Source: Bacillota bacterium
GTDB lineage: Bacteria; Bacillota; Desulfotomaculia; Desulfotomaculales; Desulfohalotomaculaceae
Direction: 5' to 3'
Length of the DNA: 64,000 bases
Assembly (NCBI GenBank): GCA_009711615.1
Contig: VENI01000002.1
Location: 1 to 64,000, forward strand
Part shown: in pieces, positions 1-8,606 of the stretch
Layout of the letters: every line of letters begins with the position of its first letter
How positions within the stretch are numbered: position 1 is the stretch's first letter
The notes under the pieces: generated by a model
The model's input: only the letters and a program-made list of their open reading frames with translations
Databases searched by the model: none
Told to the model about the DNA's origin: nothing
Translations under genes and position numbers: made by a program

Positions 1-163
1 TGTATCATTAGAGTGATTCATAGTGGGCACCGTCCTGTAATTGTTGTTTTGTGGTGATTCAATTATATTACAGTTGGTTCCACTATGGATTTTTTTATTT
101 AGTTCAATTTCATTTTACAATGAAGCAAATAAATTTAGTTTTATAGATAGGATATTGGTAATA

Positions 164-189
164 TTTGTCGAAGAAGAATCTTTTATAAT
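164..189 (+). promoter_or_regulatory. Possible Spo0A box and -10 element for the agr-like operon
   Basis: TTTGTCGAA at 164-172 matches the Spo0A box core (TGTCGAA). A perfect TATAAT follows at 184-189, about 30 bases before the first start codon. The box covers the place where a -35 element would lie, the arrangement expected of Spo0A-activated sigma-A promoters; no good -35 hexamer is present. Function is inferred from sequence only. Confidence 0.4.
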
Positions 190-219
190 CAATGTTTTTA
201 TTAAAAAGGAGTGTACCTA

Positions 220-681
220 GTGAGTGATATTTTATTATTCTTTCTGACAGGAATACCTGAAATGATGGGTATAACTGCATTGGCCCTTGCCTTGGCAAGA
301 GTTCCTTTACGATGGAAGTTAATAACATGTATTGGAACTGCATTAGCTTTAATTATATACCCAATAAGATTATTGCCTTTTACTTTTGGGGTACATATTA
401 TAGTAGGAATGGTAGTATTAGTCTTTATATTGCTTAGAGTTACTTATTTGAGACCGTCAAAATGTTTTGTGATGGTATTTATTAGTTATATTACACTAGC
501 TTCCTGTGAATTAGTAATTCATGAATCATTTCTTGCTGTAACAAATATGAGTGTTGACGAAGTTATGTCAAATGCAGCATTATGGGCTGCCTTAGGGATG
601 GTACAAGCAGTATTAATTAACTTAATAGCAATTATAACTAGTAAACTAATTAAACCCGATAATGAGGTGTGGAAGATTTGA
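220..681 (+). CDS. Membrane protein resembling a kinase-less AgrC-type sensor domain
   Basis: A 153-residue, almost entirely hydrophobic protein with about five predicted membrane helices and no soluble domain. GTG at 220 is preferred over GTG at 211 because AAGGAG at 206-211 is then correctly spaced. Its stop overlaps the TTG start of agrB, so the two are translationally coupled. Position before agrB/agrD and the short polytopic shape resemble the N-terminal receptor part of AgrC-type histidine kinases without the kinase. This is an inference from context; I do not recognise the family with certainty. It could instead be an unrelated accessory membrane protein of the autoinducer export system. 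Confidence 0.6.
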   Translation: MSDILLFFLTGIPEMMGITALALALARVPLRWKLITCIGTALALIIYPIRLLPFTFGVHIIVGMVVLVFILLRVTYLRPSKCFVMVFISYITLASCELVIHESFLAVTNMSVDEVMSNAALWAALGMVQAVLINLIAIITSKLIKPDNEVWKI

Positions 682-1310
682 GTTATTCATCATTCAGTAA
701 AAATTGTGCTAGTTATCTAGCTAAGAAAAAAGGAGTTACTGCTGATCAAGAAATGATCTTAGCATATGCAGTGGATGTACTAGTAATTAATACTGCGAAT
801 CTTTTAGCAACCCTACTGTTAGGATGGATACTTGGTGTTTTCTATGGTACTGTTGCGTCAGTAATTACTGTTGCTGCTTTTAGACATACATCTGGTGGAG
901 CCCATTCTAAATCCCCATGGAGATGTGCGGTGGTAACAATTCTATTATTTCCGTTAATGGCAAAGTTAGGTCAATACATAGCTTCCTTAGACCACATATA
1001 TATGACTGTATTTTCTTTATTTTCTATATTAGTTTGTGTAATTTGTATTATTTTATGGGCTCCTGATGATACGCCTTCTGCCCCAATAATATCTTCTCGG
1101 CGAAGAAAAATACTGAAGTATTTATCTTTATTAAATGTTGCTATTATATCCACTATAATTATATTTATTGACTCTAATTATGCTATTATAAAAGGCTGTC
1201 TGAGTTTAAGTATATTATGGGTTAGTTTTATCTTAAGTAAACCAGGACATAATTTGATGTCTATTATTGATAAGATAAACCTATCGGGAGAAAGGAGGTG
1301 TAAAGACTAA
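678..1310 (+). CDS. agrB: AgrB-type autoinducer-processing membrane peptidase
   Basis: AgrB family, 210 residues: the membrane cysteine endopeptidase that trims the AgrD precursor at its C-terminal side and forms the thiolactone ring. The catalytic pair is visible as H76 (in RHTSGGAH) and C83 (in SPWRC), seven residues apart as in staphylococcal AgrB. Several hydrophobic helices follow. TTG at 678 is preferred to GTG at 669 because GAGGTG at 664-669 then has normal spacing. The start overlaps the preceding stop (TTGA) and the stop overlaps the agrD start (TAATG), so the three genes form a tight operon. Confidence 0.88.
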   Translation: MSYSSFSKNCASYLAKKKGVTADQEMILAYAVDVLVINTANLLATLLLGWILGVFYGTVASVITVAAFRHTSGGAHSKSPWRCAVVTILLFPLMAKLGQYIASLDHIYMTVFSLFSILVCVICIILWAPDDTPSAPIISSRRRKILKYLSLLNVAIISTIIIFIDSNYAIIKGCLSLSILWVSFILSKPGHNLMSIIDKINLSGERRCKD

Positions 1311-1441
1311 TGAAAAAAATAGGATATCATTTATTTGGTGTAGCAGTAGGGTTGCTATTGTTTATAGCGAATATTGCCTCAGCTTCTGCTTGTGCTTGGG
1401 GACATTATCAACCTGAGGTACCTGAACCACTAAGAAAATAA
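1310..1441 (+). CDS. agrD: AgrD-type cyclic lactone autoinducer precursor peptide
   Basis: A 43-residue ORF with AAGGAGG at 1292-1298 and an ATG overlapping the agrB stop. It has the three-part AgrD architecture: a hydrophobic amphipathic leader (residues 1-27), a core with a single cysteine (C28, context SASACAWGHY), and an acidic proline-rich tail PEVPEPLRK typical of clostridial AgrD. By analogy with clostridial peptides, the cysteine should form a thiolactone ring in a short product such as CAWGH or CAWGHY after AgrB cleavage. The exact ring size is inferred. It is followed by a strong hairpin. Confidence 0.88.
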   Translation: MKKIGYHLFGVAVGLLLFIANIASASACAWGHYQPEVPEPLRK

Positions 1442-1470
1442 GTAAAGAGGTGGTTTAACCACCTCTTTAC
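1442..1470 (+). terminator. Hairpin after agrD
   Basis: A perfect 12-bp inverted repeat (GTAAAGAGGTGG, loop TTTAA, CCACCTCTTTAC) directly after the agrD stop. No U-run follows, so it may be an RNA-stability or attenuation hairpin rather than a full terminator. It lies 20 bases before the GGDEF/HD-GYP start, leaving read-through possible. Confidence 0.6.
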
Positions 1471-1489
1471 GACTATAAGGATGTTTTGT

Positions 1490-3169
1490 ATGTGTACAGA
1501 GTATAATAAAAAAAGGCAAAGAGAAGTTAATGAATATATTACTACAATGCACGTGATGTGTGTATTTATATTTATGTTAGCTCTTATTTTAAACAATAAA
1601 TTATATAAGGATTTTTTAGACTTAGACTTGCATTTTGTGTTTTTAATAGGTTTATTGGTAACGGGAATTATCTTATTATATAATAAAAACAGGACTCTAT
1701 TTAACAATAAGTCATTAAATGTTTTTGATTATATGTATATATATTTCCCGCTGGTAGTGGCCTCAGTGATTATTTTTAAATTTGGGCACGGCGTGTTTTA
1801 CTCAGAATTGATCCTTCTTATACCTGTATTACTTACAGCTTCAATAATAGGCAAAAAATCTGGATTAATTATGGCTTTAGTATGCTCATTTGTCTTAGTT
1901 ACTTATCGCTTTTGTTTTTATGAACAATATAATATTATCCGATCTATTGAGTCAAGTCTCATCTTGAGTTGTATAATATTTGTTGTTGGCTGGTTTGTTG
2001 GAAAAATGACTGAACTTGAGAATGAACATAAGAAACAACTAACTGAAATTGCAATTACAGATGTTTTGACAGGATTGTATAACCATCGGTACTTTCAAGA
2101 TAATTTTAAGCAAATATTGGATAATTATAGGGAAGAAAGTCTATCATTAATTATGATAGATATAGATTATTTTAAACACTATAATGATGGTTACGGCCAT
2201 TTAGCCGGAGATGATTTGTTAAGTAAAATAGGTGATATATTAAAAAACAACATCCCCCAAAATGGTTTTGCTGCCAGATATGGTGGAGAAGAATTTGTGG
2301 TTGTTTTGCCCTGTTGCAACAGTAGCAATGCAATAATTATTGCAGACAAAATTAGAGAAAAGGTTAAGAAACATAACTTTTACGGCGAAGAACATCAGCC
2401 AGGAGGAAGAATTACGATATCATGCGGAGTGGCAACGTATCCAACCCATGCCAGCAGCGCTAAAGAATTACTTAATCATGCTGACCAAGCTATGTATAAA
2501 GCTAAAAGTTTTAAGAAGGATAAAGTTGAACTATATTTTTCAGTATTAGACAATCTTGATGTTGCAGAAGATGAAAAAGACTTAATTAACTCAATACGTA
2601 CCTTGATTTCTGTAATTAATGCTAAGGATCGCTATACATATGGACATTCTGAACGGGTAACATATTATTCAACTAAATTAGCTGAGAAAATAAATCTTCC
2701 TAATGAGCAAGTGCAAATACTAAATTATGCGGCTTTTCTTCATGATATTGGTAAGATAGAAATAAATAGAGAGATTTTAAATAAAAAAGGTAAGCCTACA
2801 GAGGAAGAATGGAATATCCTTAAGCAACATCCAAAATGGGGTAGTGACATTGTTAAAGGGGTAAACAAACTACAACCCGTAGCTAAATTGATCTTGCATC
2901 ATCATGAAAACTATGATGGGTCAGGATATCCCGACGGGATGAAAGAAGAGGGGATTCCTCTGCTCGCTCGTATAATAAGAATTGTAGATAGTTATGATGC
3001 CATGACCTCAAATCGACCTTATAAAAGTAATATGATTACCAGTGAAGTAATAGAGGAGTTAGAACGTTGCTCAGGTAAAATGTTTGATCCCGAATTAACC
3101 AAACATTTTATAGAAATAATTAAAGAAGAGAATAAAATTAAAACGGGAGTAAATAACCAATCTCAATAA
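1490..3169 (+). CDS. Membrane GGDEF and HD-GYP protein (c-di-GMP synthesis and hydrolysis)
   Basis: A 559-residue protein with about six N-terminal membrane helices (roughly residues 15-170), then a GGDEF domain with intact GGEEF (265-269), then an HD-GYP domain with HD at 418-419 and GYP at 479-481. Both the cyclase and phosphodiesterase signatures look active, so it could make and degrade c-di-GMP depending on the signal. ATG 1490 is preferred over 1481 because AAGGA at 1477-1481 is then properly spaced. It sits immediately downstream of agrD with no separate obvious promoter, suggesting it may be co-expressed with or respond to the peptide system. The ligand of the membrane domain is unknown. 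Confidence 0.9.
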   Translation: MCTEYNKKRQREVNEYITTMHVMCVFIFMLALILNNKLYKDFLDLDLHFVFLIGLLVTGIILLYNKNRTLFNNKSLNVFDYMYIYFPLVVASVIIFKFGHGVFYSELILLIPVLLTASIIGKKSGLIMALVCSFVLVTYRFCFYEQYNIIRSIESSLILSCIIFVVGWFVGKMTELENEHKKQLTEIAITDVLTGLYNHRYFQDNFKQILDNYREESLSLIMIDIDYFKHYNDGYGHLAGDDLLSKIGDILKNNIPQNGFAARYGGEEFVVVLPCCNSSNAIIIADKIREKVKKHNFYGEEHQPGGRITISCGVATYPTHASSAKELLNHADQAMYKAKSFKKDKVELYFSVLDNLDVAEDEKDLINSIRTLISVINAKDRYTYGHSERVTYYSTKLAEKINLPNEQVQILNYAAFLHDIGKIEINREILNKKGKPTEEEWNILKQHPKWGSDIVKGVNKLQPVAKLILHHHENYDGSGYPDGMKEEGIPLLARIIRIVDSYDAMTSNRPYKSNMITSEVIEELERCSGKMFDPELTKHFIEIIKEENKIKTGVNNQSQ

Positions 3170-3208
3170 CCGGGAAACCTTAACAACTAAGGCATTCTCG
3201 GTTTTTTT
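3170..3208 (+). terminator. Intrinsic terminator after the GGDEF/HD-GYP gene
   Basis: Stem CCGGGAA/TTCTCGG continuing through an inner CCTTA/TAAGG stem, followed by seven T residues. Confidence 0.85.
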
Positions 3209-3324
3209 ATAATGTTGAGAATAGAATATAATTAGAGACAGATAAAGATTTATTTAAGTTGTGTATTTTATTGGTTATTGTGCCATACTATAGATGACTT
3301 TTAGCCTAAGGAGTGAAACTAAAT

Positions 3325-4194
3325 ATGTACTACGATAATAATCAAAGATTTAAAAATGAACAGAGAAGATCACCTGATTACACACCTACGGTTGGACCAA
3401 TGCCCAGACCTAACCCAAACACTCCACCCAACCCCAGCACTACTCCAGGCCAGATGCCTAATCCTATGACACAACCTAGAACTGAGCCGAACAAAGGCAA
3501 AAGGGTGACGGGGAAACCAAAAGGAATGATAGACTCTATTAAAGAGTTGGGAACTCCCGATGTTCCCGAAACAAAAAGCAACATTCAATGCGTTACAATA
3601 ATTGGGCAAGTTGAAGGTCATTTAAGCCTTCCGCCCCAAAACAAAACCACTAAGTATGAACACATTATTCCCCAATTGGTTGGGTTGGAGCAAAGTAATG
3701 AAGTTGAGGGAGTACTGTTAATTCTTAATACCGTTGGCGGTGACGTAGAAGCAGGTTTAGCTATCTCTGAAATGGTGGCCAGCATGAGTAAGCCCACAGT
3801 AAGCATTGTGCTGGGTGGAGGGCATTCCATCGGTGGACCAATAGCCGTCAGTACCGATTACTCATTTATTGCTGAAACGGCCAGTATGACTATACACCCG
3901 ATCAGATTAAATGGTCTTGTGGTAGGAGTACCACAAACTTATGAATACTTGGATAAAATGCAGGACAGGGTAATAGGTTTTGTAACCCAACATTCTCGCA
4001 TAAAAGAGGATAAATTTAGAGAATTAATGTTTAGAACCGGAGACCTTGCTAGGGACATTGGGACTGTATTAATTGGAGATGATGCAGTGAAAGCAGGTTT
4101 AATTGATGAAGTTGGAGGTTTAGGTAAAGCGGTACAAAAGTTAAGGCAAATGATTGACCAAAATAATAATCAACGAGGAGTGCCTTTACAATGA
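3325..4194 (+). CDS. tepA: TepA/YmfB ClpP-like serine protease
   Basis: ClpP-class protease, 289 residues, of the translocation-enhancing TepA group. Residues about 20-55 are a proline/asparagine-rich low-complexity stretch. The ClpP fold follows, with nucleophile S168 in GHSIGG and H191 in TIHPIR. In Bacillus, TepA is linked to protein secretion and to degradation of SASPs during spore outgrowth. ATG 3325 is chosen over GTG 3313, which overlaps the AAGGAG Shine-Dalgarno. It overlaps ylzJ by four bases, the conserved tepA-ylzJ-spoIIIE neighbourhood. Confidence 0.88.
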   Translation: MYYDNNQRFKNEQRRSPDYTPTVGPMPRPNPNTPPNPSTTPGQMPNPMTQPRTEPNKGKRVTGKPKGMIDSIKELGTPDVPETKSNIQCVTIIGQVEGHLSLPPQNKTTKYEHIIPQLVGLEQSNEVEGVLLILNTVGGDVEAGLAISEMVASMSKPTVSIVLGGGHSIGGPIAVSTDYSFIAETASMTIHPIRLNGLVVGVPQTYEYLDKMQDRVIGFVTQHSRIKEDKFRELMFRTGDLARDIGTVLIGDDAVKAGLIDEVGGLGKAVQKLRQMIDQNNNQRGVPLQ

Positions 4195-4403
4195 TTTTAT
4201 ATACACCCATGCAGTTAGAGCTAGTCCTTGATGGCATGGATCAGTATCAAGCTTCAAATCAGCGTGAGATATCAATGGGTAGTTCTACATTGATAGTTGA
4301 AGATAATGGCTTTGGAAGAGGACAGGTGGTTAGGCTTATTTCCACCGAACCCCAAGATTATCTAAACCCAAATTATGCTCCTGGAGCAGAATTTAAGTTT
4401 TAG
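4191..4403 (+). CDS. ylzJ: YlzJ-like protein
   Basis: A 70-residue protein of the YlzJ family, recognised by the start [15 protein letters not shown] and the conserved end with YLNPNYAPG. Its function is unknown. The ATG overlaps the tepA stop (ATGA), and in Bacillus ylzJ also lies between tepA and spoIIIE. A terminator follows immediately. Confidence 0.85.
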   Translation: MILYTPMQLELVLDGMDQYQASNQREISMGSSTLIVEDNGFGRGQVVRLISTEPQDYLNPNYAPGAEFKF

Positions 4404-4430
4404 AGCGGCAAAATGCCGCTCTAATTTTTT
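4402..4430 (+). terminator. Intrinsic terminator after tepA-ylzJ
   Basis: AGAGCGGCA, AAA loop, TGCCGCTCT, then AATTTTTT. The stem begins inside the ylzJ stop codon. Confidence 0.92.
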
Positions 4431-4514
4431 GGGAATATAATTATAAATGAAATAATGGTAAAGTTATGTTATAATACCTTTGTTTGGTGCGTAAACAATA
4501 TTAGGGGTGATCTT

Positions 4515-5300
4515 TTGACAGAGTTTCAATCGCTAATATTGGGTATAGTTCAGGGGTTGGGTGAATTCTTGCCAATTTCAAGCTCAGCTCATTTGGTATT
4601 GGTACCTTGGCTTTTGGGTTGGCCTTATGCTGGTTTGACATTTGATGTGGCACTACATATGGGAACCCTTGTTGCTGTTATCGCTTTTTTTTGGAAAGAT
4701 TGGGTTGTGCTGGCCAACGATGGTTTGCGTTTTAAAGGTACCCACGAAGGGAAACTTTTTTGGTATATGGTCCTAGCTACCATACCGGGTGCCGCCTTTG
4801 GCTATGCAATGGAAGATTATGCAGAGACAATATTTCGTACTCCAATATTAATAGGCACCATGCTGATAGTGATGGGGGTAATACTTTACATAGTTGATCA
4901 GAAAGCTGCCAAAGTGAAAGATGTCAGCAGAATTGGATTGAAAGAGAGTTTGGTGGTGGGGGTGTTGCAGTCATTGGCCATAATTCCTGGAGTTTCCCGT
5001 GCGGGTATAACTATGACCGCTGGTAGGGCAGTTGGAATGACTCGGGAAGCGTCAGCCAGGTTTTCCTTTTTGCTATCCACTCCAATTATTTTTGGTGCTG
5101 GAGTGATGCAGTTTAAGGATATCAGCCCCACAGATATTGATCGCGCTTTTATAACCGGAATATTATCATCTGCAATTGTAGGCTTCTTATCGATTAAATT
5201 CTTATTAAAATATTTAACAGAAAAAAGTTTTAATATCTTTGTGTGGTATCGTTTCCTTGCTGGGGCTTTGGTGATATCTGCTGAAATTTTTTGGATATAA
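4515..5300 (+). CDS. uppP: Undecaprenyl-diphosphatase UppP (BacA)
   Basis: Integral membrane phosphatase, 261 residues, that recycles undecaprenyl pyrophosphate to the monophosphate carrier for cell-wall synthesis; it also confers bacitracin tolerance in other bacteria. Both family motifs are present: the glutamate-rich segment EFLPISSSAHL near the N-terminus and PGVSRAGITMTAGR in the second half. TTG 4515 has AGGGGTGA at the right distance and gives the normal family N-terminus (TEFQSLILGIVQG); upstream ATG 4455 would add 20 atypical residues. An extended -10 (TGTTATAAT) at 4467-4475 is the likely promoter. Confidence 0.93.
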   Translation: MTEFQSLILGIVQGLGEFLPISSSAHLVLVPWLLGWPYAGLTFDVALHMGTLVAVIAFFWKDWVVLANDGLRFKGTHEGKLFWYMVLATIPGAAFGYAMEDYAETIFRTPILIGTMLIVMGVILYIVDQKAAKVKDVSRIGLKESLVVGVLQSLAIIPGVSRAGITMTAGRAVGMTREASARFSFLLSTPIIFGAGVMQFKDISPTDIDRAFITGILSSAIVGFLSIKFLLKYLTEKSFNIFVWYRFLAGALVISAEIFWI

Positions 5301-5337
5301 ACTCATGGGTCAGAATGTTTACCGTATAAAATTATTA

Positions 5338-5361
5338 AACCACCGGTGTTATCCGGTGGTT
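5338..5361. terminator. Hairpin between convergent uppP and cotF-like genes
   Basis: AACCACCGG and CCGGTGGTT form a strong stem with a short loop between the two converging genes. It could serve both; T-rich tracts are weak on each side. Confidence 0.6.
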
Positions 5362-5369
5362 GTGCATTC

Positions 5370-5735
5370 TTAATAAGGCTGATGTCCCTGGAATGTTTTT
5401 TGACTATAATTTGCTTGATAATTGGAAGTCTGCTGTTGTCCAGTATTAATAGTGTGATTAATTTCATTTTGCATTTTCATAATCTGATTGGTGACTTGGC
5501 TAACATCCTGTTGGTTAGCCATCATTGGTTGGTGCCAGCCACGTTGGGACATCAGACTGTATAGTTGATTTTGTTCGTTATATGATTCACTTAAGATATT
5601 AATGTAATTCTGCCGCAATTGTGTGTTTGAAGTTTCCAATATCTTTTGTCCTAGGCATTCACATGTAAATTTTAAGTCATTTAACATGGCAGAAGCCAAG
5701 TCTTTGTCGCGGATTTGATCCATTGGTTGTCCCAT
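5370..5735 (-). CDS. CotF-family spore coat protein
   Basis: A 121-residue protein of the spore-coat CotF family (four-helix ferritin-like fold). Family signature is seen in the N-terminal DKDLASAMLNDLKFTCECL and the central LRQNYINILSESYNEQNQLY followed by QRGWHQP. The last 30 residues are glutamine-rich and disordered. It forms an operon with the small gene just upstream on the same strand (15-base gap, GGAGGAG Shine-Dalgarno). Expression in the mother cell during sporulation is expected from the family. Confidence 0.82.
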   Translation of the reverse strand: MGQPMDQIRDKDLASAMLNDLKFTCECLGQKILETSNTQLRQNYINILSESYNEQNQLYSLMSQRGWHQPMMANQQDVSQVTNQIMKMQNEINHTINTGQQQTSNYQANYSQKTFQGHQPY

Positions 5736-5750
5736 AACAACTCTCCTCCT

Positions 5751-5951
5751 TTATTGATAATTGCTTCCACTTAGATTGTTTGCAAGCATCTGAAAAGCCT
5801 GCATGCGGCGCTGGCTCATATCCTGGCAGAAAGACTTTAACTGTGGATCCTGACATTCTCGGGAATAGTGGTTGAAGGTGGTGATATTGGTGCCTTCAAG
5901 CCGCAGATGAGCTTCTAGGTCCATCAGTTCTCGTAAAGTAATGTTATGCAT
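5751..5951 (-). CDS. Small spore coat-associated protein, partner of the CotF-like protein
   Basis: A 66-residue, helical protein (MHNITLRELMDLEAHLRLEG start) with no membrane segment. Short proteins of this form regularly precede CotF-family genes in clostridia and share their ferritin-like helix pattern. It has a clear AGGAGG Shine-Dalgarno and leads the two-gene operon. The exact role is unknown; assignment rests on sequence style and context. Confidence 0.7.
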   Translation of the reverse strand: MHNITLRELMDLEAHLRLEGTNITTFNHYSRECQDPQLKSFCQDMSQRRMQAFQMLANNLSGSNYQ

Positions 5952-6089
5952 AATCCCTGCCTCCTTTCGTTGTTGGCATTCATAGCTAATATGTACTATC
6001 TGTGTTTAATTATTCATTATATTGTTATTAAGATTTCAAAAGGGAAATGGAAATTTTTGTAGTATACTATTTAATGGGAGGTGCAGCAG

Positions 6090-8378
6090 TTGAACTTGCT
6101 AAAAATACTGAAAGATGAACTAAAATATGAAATAATGGGAATCATTCTGTTGGCACTGGCCCTTCTGGGACTTTCTAGTTTTTATAACAGCTCTCTTGGT
6201 GCTGTGGGTAATTTTATTGGTCGAGTACTAAAAGGTGTTTGTGGTGAAGGGCGTATAATTTTTCCGATATTGCTGGGTGTATTGGGAATTAGATTAATCA
6301 TACATCGTGGTGGTTCAAAAGTGACACCTAGAGTTTATGGAGGAGTATTACTCTTTGTTATTGTGTTGACCATAATGCACTTACATTATCCTGTGGATCA
6401 GGCATTCACTCTAGGATATGAAGGTGTTGGCGGTGGACTTATTGGTGCACTTTTTAGTTATCTTTTGCAGCTGGCCTTTGGACAAACTGGGACATATATT
6501 ATCCTTACTGCTGCTTCTTTAGTGACACTATTATTGCTAACCAATAAGTCGCTGGCCAGTATTGCTACAGAAGCACTATCAAGAATAAAAAAGACTCTTT
6601 TAACCTTAAAAGAATTTCTAACTAATTTTCTTTTTACTGAAACCGATGAAGAAGTTAGAAAAGGTAATAATAACAAGAAAATTTTTGACCAGGATACAAT
6701 AAACCGAGATGACATTTATGATACAAGTGCAGAAACTAGTCCGTTACAGAGTGTAATGCCTGCAGATGAGGAGCCAACCGGCCCTGTCCCTGTAATTGAA
6801 GAACATAATGAAACAGATAAAAGTTATTTTGCTAATAATGATGAAGATTCAACACCCGAAGATAGTTGGACTAATAAGTATAAAACTGCTGATTTCACGC
6901 AACTGTCCATTGATGATATACCCACATTCCAATTACCACCCCTTACGCTGCTATCTAGTCCTGGTCGGAGCAAACTGGGGAAAAATAGTAAGGATGTTAG
7001 TGGTCAAATAAAAACCTTAGAAGATACATTGGAGAGTTTCGGCATAAAAGCTAGAGTAACGAAAGTTTCTAGAGGACCTACTATAACCAGGTTTGAACTG
7101 CAGCCTCCCATTGGGGTGAAAGTAAGTCGTATTGTTAATCTGTCAGATGACATATCCTTATCAATGGCTTCTCAAGATGTAAGAATAGAAGCACCTATTC
7201 CCGGTAAGGCAGCCATAGGTATAGAAGTACCAAATAAGGAAATTTCAATGGTTCATTTTCGAGAACTGATCGAAAGTAGAGAGTTTGTGCAATCACCATC
7301 ACGTTTAACCATTGCCTTAGGAAAAGACATCGCTGGCAATACCATTGCGGCTGATTTAATTAAAATGCCCCATGTACTGATTGCTGGAGCCACAGGTGCT
7401 GGTAAGAGTGTTTGCTTAAATACTCTAATAGCAAGTATCTTGTTTAAAGCCACTCCTGACGAAGTTAAACTGTTAATGATAGATCCTAAGATGGTAGAAC
7501 TGGCAACATTTAATGGCATCCCTCACTTAGTCTCACCAGTGGTCACCAATGCCAAAAAGGCTGCCACTTCTCTTCGCTGGGCGGTTAAAGAAATGGAGCG
7601 ACGTTATAACTTGTTTGCTGAAGAAGGGGTTCGGGATATTAGTCGGTATAATAATATCATCAAGTCCCATTCTAATAGTAGTGAGAGTGAGAGGAAACCG
7701 CTACCGCTGATTGTGGTTATTATTGATGAGTTGGCAGACTTAATGATGGTGGCCCCTTCAGATGTGGAAGACGCGGTATGCCGATTGGCTCAAATGGCCA
7801 GGGCTGCTGGTATACACCTAGTGATAGCCACACAGCGTCCTTCAGTGGATGTAATCACTGGATTGATTAAAGCCAATGTTCCATCACGGATATCCTTTGC
7901 AGTTTCGTCTCAGGTGGATTCACGTACCATCTTAGATATGTCCGGGGCAGAAAAACTGTTGGGTAAAGGGGATATGCTATTCTACCCGGTGGGGGCCTCT
8001 AAACCAGTAAGGGTTCAAGGAGCATATTTGTCAGACAAAGAAGTAGATGATATGGTGAAATTTTTAAAAAAGCAAGCTAAACCAGTATATAATGAAAAAA
8101 TAACTAAAGAGGAGCCCAAAGAAACAGAAGAAGCACCCATGGAGGATGAGCTTCTGCCAAAGGCTGCAATGATATTAATAGAGCAAGGACAAGCATCAAT
8201 TTCAATGCTACAAAGACGGCTACATATAGGTTACGCAAGGGCTGCCAGGCTGATAGACATAATGGAACAGCGTGGTATTGTTGGAGGCTATGAAGGCAGC
8301 AAGCCGCGAGCAGTATTAATGACCATGGAACAATATAATGAAGTATTTAAAAATGATGCATCATCCCAGCAGCAATAA
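6090..8378 (+). CDS. FtsK/SpoIIIE DNA translocase
   Basis: A 762-residue membrane-anchored dsDNA translocase. About four N-terminal membrane helices (residues 15-165) lead into an acidic linker, then the alpha and beta motor domains with Walker A GATGAGKS and Walker [12 protein letters not shown]. The last 65 residues form the winged-helix gamma domain ([16 protein letters not shown]) that reads polar DNA sequences. It moves chromosomes through the closing septum, including into the forespore. TTG 6090 is chosen because GGGAGGTG at 6076-6083 overlaps the alternative GTG 6081. The tepA-ylzJ context matches SpoIIIE, but FtsK cannot be excluded from sequence alone. Confidence 0.95.
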   Translation: MNLLKILKDELKYEIMGIILLALALLGLSSFYNSSLGAVGNFIGRVLKGVCGEGRIIFPILLGVLGIRLIIHRGGSKVTPRVYGGVLLFVIVLTIMHLHYPVDQAFTLGYEGVGGGLIGALFSYLLQLAFGQTGTYIILTAASLVTLLLLTNKSLASIATEALSRIKKTLLTLKEFLTNFLFTETDEEVRKGNNNKKIFDQDTINRDDIYDTSAETSPLQSVMPADEEPTGPVPVIEEHNETDKSYFANNDEDSTPEDSWTNKYKTADFTQLSIDDIPTFQLPPLTLLSSPGRSKLGKNSKDVSGQIKTLEDTLESFGIKARVTKVSRGPTITRFELQPPIGVKVSRIVNLSDDISLSMASQDVRIEAPIPGKAAIGIEVPNKEISMVHFRELIESREFVQSPSRLTIALGKDIAGNTIAADLIKMPHVLIAGATGAGKSVCLNTLIASILFKATPDEVKLLMIDPKMVELATFNGIPHLVSPVVTNAKKAATSLRWAVKEMERRYNLFAEEGVRDISRYNNIIKSHSNSSESERKPLPLIVVIIDELADLMMVAPSDVEDAVCRLAQMARAAGIHLVIATQRPSVDVITGLIKANVPSRISFAVSSQVDSRTILDMSGAEKLLGKGDMLFYPVGASKPVRVQGAYLSDKEVDDMVKFLKKQAKPVYNEKITKEEPKETEEAPMEDELLPKAAMILIEQGQASISMLQRRLHIGYARAARLIDIMEQRGIVGGYEGSKPRAVLMTMEQYNEVFKNDASSQQQ

Positions 8379-8393
8379 CGCTGGGATCTTATT
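8363..8393 (+). terminator. Terminator overlapping the ftsK/spoIIIE stop
   Basis: ATCCCAGC and GCTGGGAT form an 8-bp stem around the stop codon, followed by CTTATTTT. Confidence 0.75.
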
Positions 8394-8419
8394 TTGGCCT
8401 AATATGTGTGCGTAGTATT

Positions 8420-8446
8420 CAGTAGTCAGGAGTCAGAATTCAGAAT
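8420..8446 (+). repeat. Dispersed CAGGAGTCAGAATTCAG repeat, copy 1
   Basis: Contains GTCAGGAGTCAGAATTCAGAAT, nearly identical to the copy at 17521-17545 and related to copies at 27300, 33381 and 39429. It lies in non-coding DNA between two genes. Confidence 0.7.
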
Positions 8447-8606
8447 AAAAGTTAAGAACCGAGTAAGTTTCAGTACCTCTCTAATTTATTCATTTTACAT
8501 TTTTCATTTTTACCTTAACAGTTTGACCGCTTTAGATCCTAGTGATATACTTTTTTAAACAAAGTTAATTATTAACAAACATATGTTTAAGAAGTGGTGC
8601 TTTAAA

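Noticed and set aside
1..57. Open reading frame at the window edge ending in TGA at 55-57
   Set aside because: Only 18 codons are visible and show no recognisable motif, so it cannot be called a gene end.
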